Below, in pieces: positions 24,993 to 31,755 of a stretch of DNA of 64,000 nt (positions are counted from its first letter, which is position 1; each line of letters begins with the position of its first letter). The stretch is from assembly GCF_927798115.1 (NCBI RefSeq), contig NZ_CAKMMG010000005.1:277296-341295 (forward strand), in the 5' to 3' direction. The notes beneath the pieces were generated by a model, which was not told the DNA's origin, did not search any database, and worked only from the letters and a program-made list of their open reading frames with translations. Position numbers and translations under genes: made by a program. This DNA comes from Paenibacillus auburnensis. Lineage in GTDB: Bacteria; Bacillota; Bacilli; Paenibacillales; Paenibacillaceae.

Positions 24993-25868
24993 CTATCCCT
25001 TCATAGAACCCAGCATGGCCCCTTTGGCAAAATGCTTCTGCAGGAATGGATACACCATCAGAATCGGCAGGGTTGCCACGACGATAACCGCCATCTTGAT
25101 CGCCTGATCCGGCGGCGGAACAGCCGCATCGAGGGTGGCGCTGTGATCCATCCCGCTGGCCAGGACAACAATCTGCCGCAGCAGCACCTGAATCGGCCAC
25201 TTGGCGCTGTCATCCAGATACAGAATCGCACTCATATAAGTGTTCCAATAGGTAACCGCATAGAACAGCGAAATGGTCGCGATCGCCGGCATGGACAGGG
25301 GCAGCACGATCCGGAACAGGATGCCGAAGTCGTTGCAGCCGTCGATTTTGGCGGATTCCTCAAGACCCTCCGGAATGTTCTGGAAAAAGTTTTTGAGAAT
25401 AATCATGTTGAACGCACTGATCGCAGACGGAAGAATAAGCGCCGCATAGGAATCGATCAGCCCCAGCTCCTTCACTACAAGGAATGTAGGAATCATTCCG
25501 CCATGGAACAGCATCGTGAACACAACCAGGAAATTGACCACATTCCGTCCGTCCAGATCTCTTCTGGAGAGGCCGTAAGCCATCAGCGCCGTGATGAACA
25601 TACTGAACAAAGTACCGATCAGCGTAACCCCAATCGACACACCCATCGCTTTAAAAATCGTATCCGTGGAAAAAATAAACTTATACGCTTCGAAGCTCCA
25701 CACTTTCGGGATCAGTACAAATTTGCTCGCTGCGATTTCCGCACTCGTTGTGAAGGAGCCGGCCACCACGTGAATAAAAGGCAGCACCGTCACGAGCGCA
25801 ATGAGGGCCAGCAGCGTAAAGTTAACCGCAGCAAAAATTCTGCCGCCTATGGATCTGTCTTCTACCAT
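24993..25868 (-). CDS. Carbohydrate ABC transporter permease (LplC/YesQ-type)
   Basis: Integral membrane subunit of a CUT1-like sugar importer, 291 residues with six transmembrane segments. The EAA loop that docks the shared ATPase is EGLEESAKIDGCNDFGILFRIVLPLSMPAIATI, and the C terminus YPFLQKHFAKGAMLGSMKG is diagnostic of the LplC branch. GGAGG lies 8 bases before the ATG at 25868, so the TTG at 25874 is not used. No ATPase gene is in the operon, as is usual for Lpl-type systems that share an MsmX-like ATPase. The substrate is probably oligogalacturonide or rhamnogalacturonan oligomers, from the neighbouring GH105 and GH28. Confidence 0.92.
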   Translation of the reverse strand: MVEDRSIGGRIFAAVNFTLLALIALVTVLPFIHVVAGSFTTSAEIAASKFVLIPKVWSFEAYKFIFSTDTIFKAMGVSIGVTLIGTLFSMFITALMAYGLSRRDLDGRNVVNFLVVFTMLFHGGMIPTFLVVKELGLIDSYAALILPSAISAFNMIILKNFFQNIPEGLEESAKIDGCNDFGILFRIVLPLSMPAIATISLFYAVTYWNTYMSAILYLDDSAKWPIQVLLRQIVVLASGMDHSATLDAAVPPPDQAIKMAVIVVATLPILMVYPFLQKHFAKGAMLGSMKG

Positions 25869-25890
25869 TTTCAATTCCTCCCGCAGTCTC

Positions 25891-26859
25891 TCAATAAACG
25901 CCTTCTTCGCCCATTTTTTTGGACAGCTTGTTGACCGACATGACCATAATCAGCCCAATAACCGATTTGAAGAATCCGATAGCTGTACTGTAACTGAACT
26001 GCCCTTGTCTCAACCCAGCAGTATAGACATACGTATCAATAATTTCCGCAACCTCTCGATTCATGGAGTTCAGCATCAGGTAGACATGCTCAAATCCAAG
26101 ATCCAGCACGGAACCAATTTTCAGAATGAGCAGGGTAATGATGACGCTGCGGATCGCCGGCAGGGTAATATGCCAAATCTGTCTCAGCCGTCCGGCACCA
26201 TCCATACGTGCAGCTTCATACAACCCGGGATCGATAGCGGCAATAGAGGCCAGATAAATGATCGTTCCCCAGCCCGCTTCCCTCCAGATGATCTGAATGA
26301 TGTACATCGGCCTGAACCAGCCCGGATTCAGCAGAAAGTTAATCGGCTCGAAGCCAAAATAAATCAGCAGCTCGTTGATAATCCCTCCGTCCATCGTGAC
26401 CATAACATAGGTGATGGAGACGACAATAACCCAGGACATGAAGTGGGGCAGGTAAACGAGAGTCTGAAAAAACCGTTTGAAGAATGTGCCCCTGAGCTCA
26501 TTCAGCATCAGAGCGAGGATAATCGGCACCGGAAAATAAAAAATAATATTCATTCCGAACAATATGAGCGTGTTACCCAGGATCTTGAGGAAATCCGGCT
26601 CGGTGAACAGGCGTTTGAAATGCTCCATGCCGACCCATTCGCTGCCGGTGATGCCTTGATAAGGCTTGTAATCCTGAAAGGAAATAATCAGTCCGTACAT
26701 CGGCAGATATTTAAAAAGAACGAAAAACAGCACTCCCGGTATCAGCATGACGTACAGATATTTATTTCTCCACAGCCGCTTTTTGAGCTCACTGCTGCTC
26801 TTATAGCTTACGGGCTTCAGCTCGGGAACCCTACTAGCCTGAGCGGTGACTTCCTGCAT
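25891..26859 (-). CDS. Carbohydrate ABC transporter permease (LplB/YtcP-type)
   Basis: 322-residue partner permease with six transmembrane segments. N-terminal signature KYLYVMLIPGVLFFVLFKYLPMYGLIISFQDYKPYQGI and EAA-like loop GLYEAARMDGAGRLRQIWHITLPAIRSVIITLLI are typical of LplB proteins. The conserved ending (GFFKSVIGLIMVMSVNKLSKKMGEEGVY) is intact. ATG follows AGAAAGGAAGAGG. It is separated by 22 bp from the second permease and by 133 bp, including a strong hairpin, from the upstream binding-protein gene, so it is probably made in smaller amounts than the binding protein. Confidence 0.92.
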   Translation of the reverse strand: MQEVTAQASRVPELKPVSYKSSSELKKRLWRNKYLYVMLIPGVLFFVLFKYLPMYGLIISFQDYKPYQGITGSEWVGMEHFKRLFTEPDFLKILGNTLILFGMNIIFYFPVPIILALMLNELRGTFFKRFFQTLVYLPHFMSWVIVVSITYVMVTMDGGIINELLIYFGFEPINFLLNPGWFRPMYIIQIIWREAGWGTIIYLASIAAIDPGLYEAARMDGAGRLRQIWHITLPAIRSVIITLLILKIGSVLDLGFEHVYLMLNSMNREVAEIIDTYVYTAGLRQGQFSYSTAIGFFKSVIGLIMVMSVNKLSKKMGEEGVY

Positions 26860-26918
26860 AATCCTCTTCCTTTCTGCTTCCTAAATTTCCAGCCTGACTG
26901 TGGGTTTGGTGTGGTAAA

Positions 26919-26951
26919 AGAAGGCTGCCGAAGCTGCTTCGCCAGCCTTCT
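26919..26951 (-). terminator. Strong hairpin between binding protein and permease genes (partial terminator)
   Basis: AGAAGGCTG-CGAAG pairs with CTTCG-CAGCCTTCT (26919-26951) around a short loop, followed on the minus strand by TTTTACC. The short U run suggests partial termination, which would leave extra binding-protein mRNA. Confidence 0.75.
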
Positions 26952-26992
26952 GTACACTGGACTATCTGCGATACATGTTCACAAGTGGCATT

Positions 26993-28555
26993 CTATTTTT
27001 TGTATACAGCGTTGTATTCCTCGATAATGGCCGCTCCGCCGCGGCTCTTCCAGGCTTCCACTTGTTTTTCAAACCCGGCTTTGTCCAGCTGTCCGTAAAT
27101 ATAGTTGTAGGTGGCATCCGTAATAATCTGCTGGAGCTCAACACCCTTAGAAGTATAGGTCGGCGAATCCAGAGCAGCTGTCGGGTCTGCTACACCCACT
27201 TTGACATTCTCAAGCACCAGCTCTTCGGCATGAATCCGTCCAGGCAGTACGTTCAAGCTTTGGTACATGCCATTGGTTTCGTATTCACCGATCACGCTGT
27301 CCTTATAGCCTTTGACCTCGCGTTCAATCAGTTCTTTGTCGTCTGCCGGTTTTGCTTTGCCGTCTACAACGGTGTAGTGCTTGCCTTCAATCCCCCAGTA
27401 CATCAGGTTGGCCACTTCCGGAGTCATCATCTTGTCAAAGAAGGCCAGAATCTTCTTCAGCTCGGCTTCATCCTTAACCGCAGATTTCGGGAACAGCACA
27501 ACGTTGTTATAGCCTGGAATCATCCATTGGGCGAATTTGCCGTCAGGTCCGGCTACCATACTATGCGTATCCAGTACAGCATCCGGGAAGTTTTTGATCA
27601 GGTCCTTATTAAGGGTATCGATATCCTGCATGGAGCCGCCGATGTACAGCCCTGCTTTGCCGCTGACGAACATGTTTACGGCATCCGTCTTACTGGTGGC
27701 TGCGAAATCCTTGTTCATGTATCCGCCGTCACGCAGCTTTTTGAAGAAATCCATCGTGTCGATGTATTGCGGGAAGGTGAATTCCGGTGCAAGCTGGCCA
27801 TCCTTCTCGCCCCAGTTGTTCGGCGTACCGAACCAGGAGGAGACGGTTTTGAAGGCCCCGTACACCAGCTCATTGCGGTCCACGAGTCCGATCGTGTCCT
27901 TTTTACCGTTGCCGTCCGGGTCCTTCTCCGTGAAGGCTTGGGCCATAGCGAACAGTTCATCAAGATTGGCCGGAGCCTTCAGTCCGAGTTTATCCGCCCA
28001 GTCTTTGCGGTAGATGATCCCCTGACGGGCCAGCGGACGGCCGATATACAGCGAGTACAGCTTGCCTTCCACTTTGGTATTGTTGAGGATTTCCGGTTTC
28101 AGCTTGTTGAGGTTCGGGAACTCCGGCAAGTAAGGTCCAATTTCCCAGAACTGTCCGTCCTTGATCGATTCTTTCATCTGGATGAACGTGGTCTGGTTCT
28201 TCAAATATGTCACTTGCGGTAGGGAGTCTGTGGCGAAGGAAGAATTCAGCTTTTCTTCATAGGTATCCGCCGGGAAAAATTGATAAGTCAGCTTGGTATT
28301 AGTCAATTTCTCCACTTCGGCCTTAATTGTATCGGGCGGGGTCTCTGCCGTGTTCAGTGGAAGCATAATCTTAATTTCTGTCGGTTTCTCCGGCTCTGGC
28401 GCCGGCTCTGTGGTTGCGGTATTGGTTCCGCCGCTGGTGCCGGGATCTGTGGTGGCCGCTGCTTCATTATTGCCGTTGTTGTTGCCGCACGCCGCAGTCA
28501 GCATACTGAATGTTAACAGCGAGCTAAGAAGCAGGGTAAAGGATTTTTTCGTCAT
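26993..28555 (-). CDS. Extracellular sugar-binding lipoprotein (LplA/YtcQ-type) of the pectin-oligomer operon
   Basis: 520-residue solute-binding lipoprotein. Signal peptide with lipobox LTAAC (MTKKSFTLLLSSLLTFSMLTAACGNN), then a Ser/Thr/Ala/Pro-rich spacer, then a CUT1-type binding fold with the family motifs PLARQGIIYRKDW, DPDGNGKKDTIGLVDRN, AGLYIGGSMQD and NLMYWGIEGKHYTVVDG. The calcium-loop-like DPDGNGKKDT is typical of the LplA branch. ATG follows ACGGAGGTC. It is the first gene of the operon (binding protein, two permeases, GH105, GH28). A regulator-site candidate (ATGATTATTG) lies ~130 bp upstream. It is clearly paralogous to the orphan binding protein at 30037. Confidence 0.93.
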   Translation of the reverse strand: MTKKSFTLLLSSLLTFSMLTAACGNNNGNNEAAATTDPGTSGGTNTATTEPAPEPEKPTEIKIMLPLNTAETPPDTIKAEVEKLTNTKLTYQFFPADTYEEKLNSSFATDSLPQVTYLKNQTTFIQMKESIKDGQFWEIGPYLPEFPNLNKLKPEILNNTKVEGKLYSLYIGRPLARQGIIYRKDWADKLGLKAPANLDELFAMAQAFTEKDPDGNGKKDTIGLVDRNELVYGAFKTVSSWFGTPNNWGEKDGQLAPEFTFPQYIDTMDFFKKLRDGGYMNKDFAATSKTDAVNMFVSGKAGLYIGGSMQDIDTLNKDLIKNFPDAVLDTHSMVAGPDGKFAQWMIPGYNNVVLFPKSAVKDEAELKKILAFFDKMMTPEVANLMYWGIEGKHYTVVDGKAKPADDKELIEREVKGYKDSVIGEYETNGMYQSLNVLPGRIHAEELVLENVKVGVADPTAALDSPTYTSKGVELQQIITDATYNYIYGQLDKAGFEKQVEAWKSRGGAAIIEEYNAVYKK

Positions 28556-28683
28556 ACCTTTTTGACCTCCGTTTGACTTGTATTGGTTACAAGCCTCACA
28601 CTACAGCCTCGGCCAGGTTACGAAAACAATCATTTACTCATAGTTGGGGGTTTGCAGCGGGTTTCGGGCGGGGGTCTGATCAA

Positions 28684-28693
28684 ATGATTATTG
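28684..28693 (+). promoter_or_regulatory. Candidate AraC-regulator binding site upstream of the pectin operon
   Basis: ATGATTATTG, identical to two copies between the orphan binding-protein gene and the AraC-type regulator gene (31659-31668 and 31678-31687). It lies ~130 bp upstream of the first operon gene. Confidence 0.5.
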
Positions 28694-28762
28694 GGTGATA
28701 AGGTGAAAGGAAACTTGAGGGGATACTGGAGAAGGTGCTTGCGAGGTGGGAGTCGTAACTCC

Positions 28763-28924
28763 GAGGAATGTTTGGACTTCCGGCCGCTGTTAGGTTTGGA
28801 TTTCCTCATTTCAAACCGCTAATCGCGGTAGAAATCCAAACCTAGACTATGCTTCCGATGCTAGCTTTCCTACGGAAAGCTTTAAGGCGGACGCTTCCGC
28901 TCCTACAGTTCCAAACTTCCCCTC
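28763..28924 (-). repeat. Structured dispersed repeat, copy A
   Basis: Outer stem GAGG-AAT-GTTTGGA (28763-28776) with TCCAAAC-TTC-CCCTC (28910-28924); perfect 14-bp inner stem TAGGTTTGGATTTC (28791-28804) with GAAATCCAAACCTA (28831-28844); a small CCGC/GCGG hairpin in its loop; a perfect AGCTTTCC/GGAAAGCT hairpin (28863-28881); then GGCGGACGCTTCCGC. A second copy with a different but still pairing stem is at 45033-45152. Confidence 0.75.
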
Positions 28925-28951
28925 CGTTACTTCTCACCTCTCTGAGGGGTT

Positions 28952-29009
28952 CCTTTCAACTTATCCGGTTGAAAGGGGCAAGGAGGCCCGCCGCTCCACT
29001 TGCGGCGGG
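28952..29009. repeat. Two strong hairpins after repeat A
   Basis: CCTTTCAAC (28952-28960) pairs with GTTGAAAGG (28968-28976). CCCGCCGC (28987-28994) pairs with GCGGCGGG (29002-29009). Neither has a U run. Confidence 0.65.
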
Positions 29010-29095
29010 GGTATACGGTAGTGGATGCAAAGGTGTTAACGATAATAGTTAGTTAGAGCGGAGCTCAATTTCGGCGTTGATGGAGGAGTTTCGGC

Positions 29096-29303
29096 GAACT
29101 GCAGGCCGTTAACCAATTATTACGGACTTAGATGACTCTATTTGCGGGATTCCGGGCACAGGTGCGACTTAGCGGACTGCTGTGCCGTTATTTACTGTGG
29201 ATTTGGGCAGATCAGCGCGTTTCGGCTTACTTAACTGCAGCTGTGTCCGTAAGGGAACCAAAATGCGGCAAAATCAACAATTAGCGGCTCCTGTGTCCGT
29301 TAG
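29096..29303 (+). repeat. Four-copy short repeat family
   Basis: Units near 29096-29113, 29169-29191, 29231-29252 and 29281-29303 share a core of the form CTGYNGTGTCCGTTA preceded by TTARC; unit starts are about 73, 62 and 50 bases apart. Confidence 0.55.
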
Positions 29304-29319
29304 TAGTAGCCACAGCAAA

Positions 29320-29369
29320 AAAAGCAGAGCCGTGCTCCTCCTGATAGGAGAGGCACCTGCTCTGCTTTT
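29320..29369. terminator. Bidirectional terminator after cueP
   Basis: AAAAGCAGAGC (29320-29330) pairs with GCTCTGCTTTT (29359-29369), with a GTGC/GCAC pair inside and A7 upstream that reads as a U run on the minus strand. Confidence 0.85.
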
Positions 29370-29401
29370 CTGTAGCAAGGGTATGCTTCCGCTTTGCTAG
29401 C

Positions 29402-29950
29402 TTATCCTAGCTGCATAGTAGTTACACAAGTATCATTTTTCTCAAAAGTAGAAATGTCAGACTCGGCTTTTTTGCCATTTTGTTCAATGGTAACATGATA
29501 CGTCTTATCGCGCGGGAGCCACAGATCGATAAATCCGTTAGGCTGGGATTTTACCGTTTCGTTGTCCATTACCAGATTACCTTCGGTGTCTTGGACCGAT
29601 ACGTTAAACTCTTGTTCCACCATCTCGCCCTGACAACCGGTCAAGCTATGGGTTGCGCATGGATGGGTTTGGTTGACGTAGGGTGCAATGGAGACAAAAA
29701 ACTCGTCGTCCGGCAAGCTATAGGTAGCAGATTTGCCGCCACTCTCCTTGACGATCAGCTGAGTTGATGAAATGGAAGCCGATTCAGCGGTGATACTGCG
29801 GCTGCTGTAATCGTGTACCAGCTGTTTAAGGGTTTGCGTATCCGCCGGGCTTGGGCCTGCACTTTCCCGGGCGTTATTTTCTGCATACAGGTATGTTCCT
29901 AAGCCAATGACTACGGCAAATCCGGCAGTCAGCAAGACTTGTTTTCTCAT
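29402..29950 (-). CDS. cueP: CueP-family copper-binding protein
   Basis: 182-residue exported protein with an uncleaved or cleavable N-terminal hydrophobic segment (KQVLLTAGFAVVIGLGTYLYA). The CueP hallmark stretches are present: YVNQTHPCATHSLTGCQGE and a C-terminal DTCVTTMQL. The three Cys (98, 106, 175) correspond to the copper-binding cysteines of CueP, which in Salmonella is a periplasmic copper store and donor. Here it would act outside the membrane. ATG follows CTGGAGGATG. It sits alone between two unrelated carbohydrate transcription units; no CopA or CsoR gene is adjacent. Its promoter has a 19-base spacer with a dyad, as in MerR/CueR-controlled promoters. Confidence 0.88.
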   Translation of the reverse strand: MRKQVLLTAGFAVVIGLGTYLYAENNARESAGPSPADTQTLKQLVHDYSSRSITAESASISSTQLIVKESGGKSATYSLPDDEFFVSIAPYVNQTHPCATHSLTGCQGEMVEQEFNVSVQDTEGNLVMDNETVKSQPNGFIDLWLPRDKTYHVTIEQNGKKAESDISTFEKNDTCVTTMQLG

Positions 29951-29979
29951 AGAATGTCATCCTCCAGTCTCTCTACTAT

Positions 29980-30010
29980 TATTATAGTCCAGGGAGTACT
30001 GCTGCAAACA
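29980..30010 (-). promoter_or_regulatory. cueP promoter with an unusually long spacer
   Basis: On the minus strand TTGTTT (30005-30010) and TATAAT (29980-29985) are 19 bases apart, and the spacer contains an imperfect dyad (AGTACTCCCTGGACT). A 19-base spacer with an internal dyad is the MerR/CueR arrangement; the dyad is weak. Confidence 0.45.
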
Positions 30011-30036
30011 AGACGAATCTATGACAATATGCCCTC

Positions 30037-31560
30037 CTACTGCCCGCTCCCCGCTCTGGCCTCGGCCTCAGCGTACTCCTGCATGATCAGGTCGCCGCCG
30101 CTGGATTTCCATTTCTCAACTTCCTTATTAAACTCTGCAGCATTGATATTGCCGATAATATAATTATAAGTAGCATCCACAATGATCGTTGAGAGCTCGA
30201 CATTCTTTTCATCAAAGGTCGGAGAGCTTAGCGTGAGTGTCGGATCGTTCACGAGGAACTGTTCGTTGTCTTCGCTCAGCTGGTCCGCCAGGGCGGTCAG
30301 CTGCTCTTTTTGCGCCACCTCCATGACGTTCTTGTTACTGATATCGGCGATCATCAGGGAATAGAGCGGGCTGACCTCATTCACCCGCAGCTGCGAGGTT
30401 TCCTCCGGCAGAATGACCTTCCCGTTCTCCAGCTTGTAATGGCGGCCTTCGATCCCGTACCTCATCAGATTGGCTACATCTTTATCCATCGTCCGGTCAA
30501 AAAAACGCAGCACCTGCTTCAGTTCATCTTCCGTCGCAATCGCTTTTTTTGAGAACAGATACAGCCCGTTGTAATTGGGGATCGACCATACTTTGTAGCC
30601 GTCCGGCCCTTTAATCCGGTTGATCAGGGTGAGTTCGGCCAGCGGATTAATCGTTTGCGCTTCAATAGAGAGCCGCTGCACATCCGTCATGCTTCCAATG
30701 AAGACCCCTGCAGTCCCGCGGATGAATTTATCCCGCTGCACTTCCTTGCTGGTCAGGGCGAAGTCCTGATTGATGATTTTTTCATTATATAGCTTGCGCA
30801 TGAAGTTCATCGTGTCCATATATTCGGGCGTCGCGAATTCCGGGATGAACTGCCCGTTCTCCAGCTTCCAGTTATTCGGCGTGCCGAAATAAGAGCTGAG
30901 CGTTTTGAATACGCCATAGACCAGATCATTGCGGTCAACCAGGCCGATTGTGTCCTGCTTGCCGTTGCCGTCCGGATCCTTATAGGTAAACTGCTTCATG
31001 ACCTCATACAGCTCATCCAGTGTTTGCGGTTTGCTTAGCTTAAGATGATCCAGCCAATCCTTACGGATGATGATGCCCTGCCGGGAAGAAGGCCGTTCGG
31101 TATACAGGCCGTAAATTTTGCCGTCCACAGCGGACTGGCTGAGTATCGCAGGATCAAGCTGCTTCAGATTCGGAAATTCCTTAAGATAAGGGCCGATTTC
31201 CCAAAAAGCGTCCGAACGGATCGCCGGTTTCACCAGATTATAATCGGTAAATTTAACAAACGTAACCTTCCCCAGCGAATTGGTCGTCAGGGCGGTGTTC
31301 ATTTTATCCGTATAGACGCCTTCAGGTACCCAGGTAATATTAAGCCTCACGCCGGTGAGCTTCTCAATTTCCGTCACGATTTCCTTCGAAGGTGTTTGCG
31401 GAAAATGCAGCGGAGCCAGAATCGAGATCGACGGCGGAGTCTGGCTGGGACGCGGCTGAACAGAATTCACATTACTGCAAGCGCTTAATAAAAAGGACGG
31501 GAGTAAGACAAGCAGACAGAAATACCGGACTGCCGTTCTCCGTGCGAGGTCTCTAAGCAT
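30037..31560 (-). CDS. Orphan extracellular sugar-binding lipoprotein, paralogue of the 26993 gene
   Basis: 507-residue LplA-type solute-binding lipoprotein (lipobox LLSACSN). It parallels the pectin-operon binding protein along its whole length: RPSSRQGIIIRKDW, DPDGNGKQDTIGLVDRNDLVYG, SSYFGTPNNW, AGVFIGSMTDVQ and NLMRYGIEGRHYKLENGK. Unlike that gene it has no permease or ATPase genes beside it; it is divergent from the AraC-type membrane regulator. ATG follows AGGAGGAAC. It could feed the same permeases with a second substrate, or serve as a ligand-binding partner for the membrane sensor domain of the regulator; the sequence does not decide between these. Confidence 0.88.
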   Translation of the reverse strand: MLRDLARRTAVRYFCLLVLLPSFLLSACSNVNSVQPRPSQTPPSISILAPLHFPQTPSKEIVTEIEKLTGVRLNITWVPEGVYTDKMNTALTTNSLGKVTFVKFTDYNLVKPAIRSDAFWEIGPYLKEFPNLKQLDPAILSQSAVDGKIYGLYTERPSSRQGIIIRKDWLDHLKLSKPQTLDELYEVMKQFTYKDPDGNGKQDTIGLVDRNDLVYGVFKTLSSYFGTPNNWKLENGQFIPEFATPEYMDTMNFMRKLYNEKIINQDFALTSKEVQRDKFIRGTAGVFIGSMTDVQRLSIEAQTINPLAELTLINRIKGPDGYKVWSIPNYNGLYLFSKKAIATEDELKQVLRFFDRTMDKDVANLMRYGIEGRHYKLENGKVILPEETSQLRVNEVSPLYSLMIADISNKNVMEVAQKEQLTALADQLSEDNEQFLVNDPTLTLSSPTFDEKNVELSTIIVDATYNYIIGNINAAEFNKEVEKWKSSGGDLIMQEYAEAEARAGSGQ

Positions 31561-31658
31561 TCCTAGTTCCTCCTAAATAGAAATAATCTTAAGTAATATG
31601 TATTGATATAACTGCTAATTATTGAATATTCTTCAAACTGTAGTCATTATTAGAGATA

Positions 31659-31687
31659 ATGATTATTGCGGCACCAGATGATTATTG
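31659..31687 (+). promoter_or_regulatory. Direct repeat, candidate AraC-type regulator site
   Basis: Two ATGATTATTG copies (31659-31668 and 31678-31687) whose starts are 19 bases apart, about two helical turns, as expected for tandem AraC-family sites. A third copy is in the pectin operon leader at 28684. Confidence 0.55.
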
Positions 31688-31755
31688 TTATTATCCTTCG
31701 TGATGCATACACTTAAAGCAGGCTGTTTCTACCTAAAGTAAAGGTGCTGAATCCA

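Larger units (their letters stand above)
28556..29401. other. 846-bp intergenic region packed with inverted repeats and short dispersed repeats
   Basis: No credible gene is present. From left to right it holds the putative regulator site at 28684, structured repeat A (28763-28924), two more strong hairpins (28952-28976; 28987-29009), a four-copy short repeat family (29096-29303) and a terminator (29320-29369). Confidence 0.7.

Noticed and set aside
25801..27027. 408-codon open frame on the plus strand
   Set aside because: It is antisense to the two LplB/LplC permease genes, which have clear family motifs and ribosome binding sites. Its translation is rich in His, Arg, Gln and Asn with no recognisable domain.
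26975..28222. 415-codon open frame on the plus strand
   Set aside because: Antisense to the pectin-operon binding-protein gene; no ribosome binding site and no family features. A frame shadow of a GC-balanced coding strand.
29320..29369. Insertion-sequence terminal inverted repeat
   Set aside because: The inverted repeat has a short loop and a U run on the minus strand directly after cueP, so it is a terminator; no transposase gene is near.
28849..29400. Two short plus-strand frames (67 and 72 codons) in the repeat-rich gap
   Set aside because: They are built from the hairpins, repeats and terminator of this gap, with no ribosome binding site and no coding signal.
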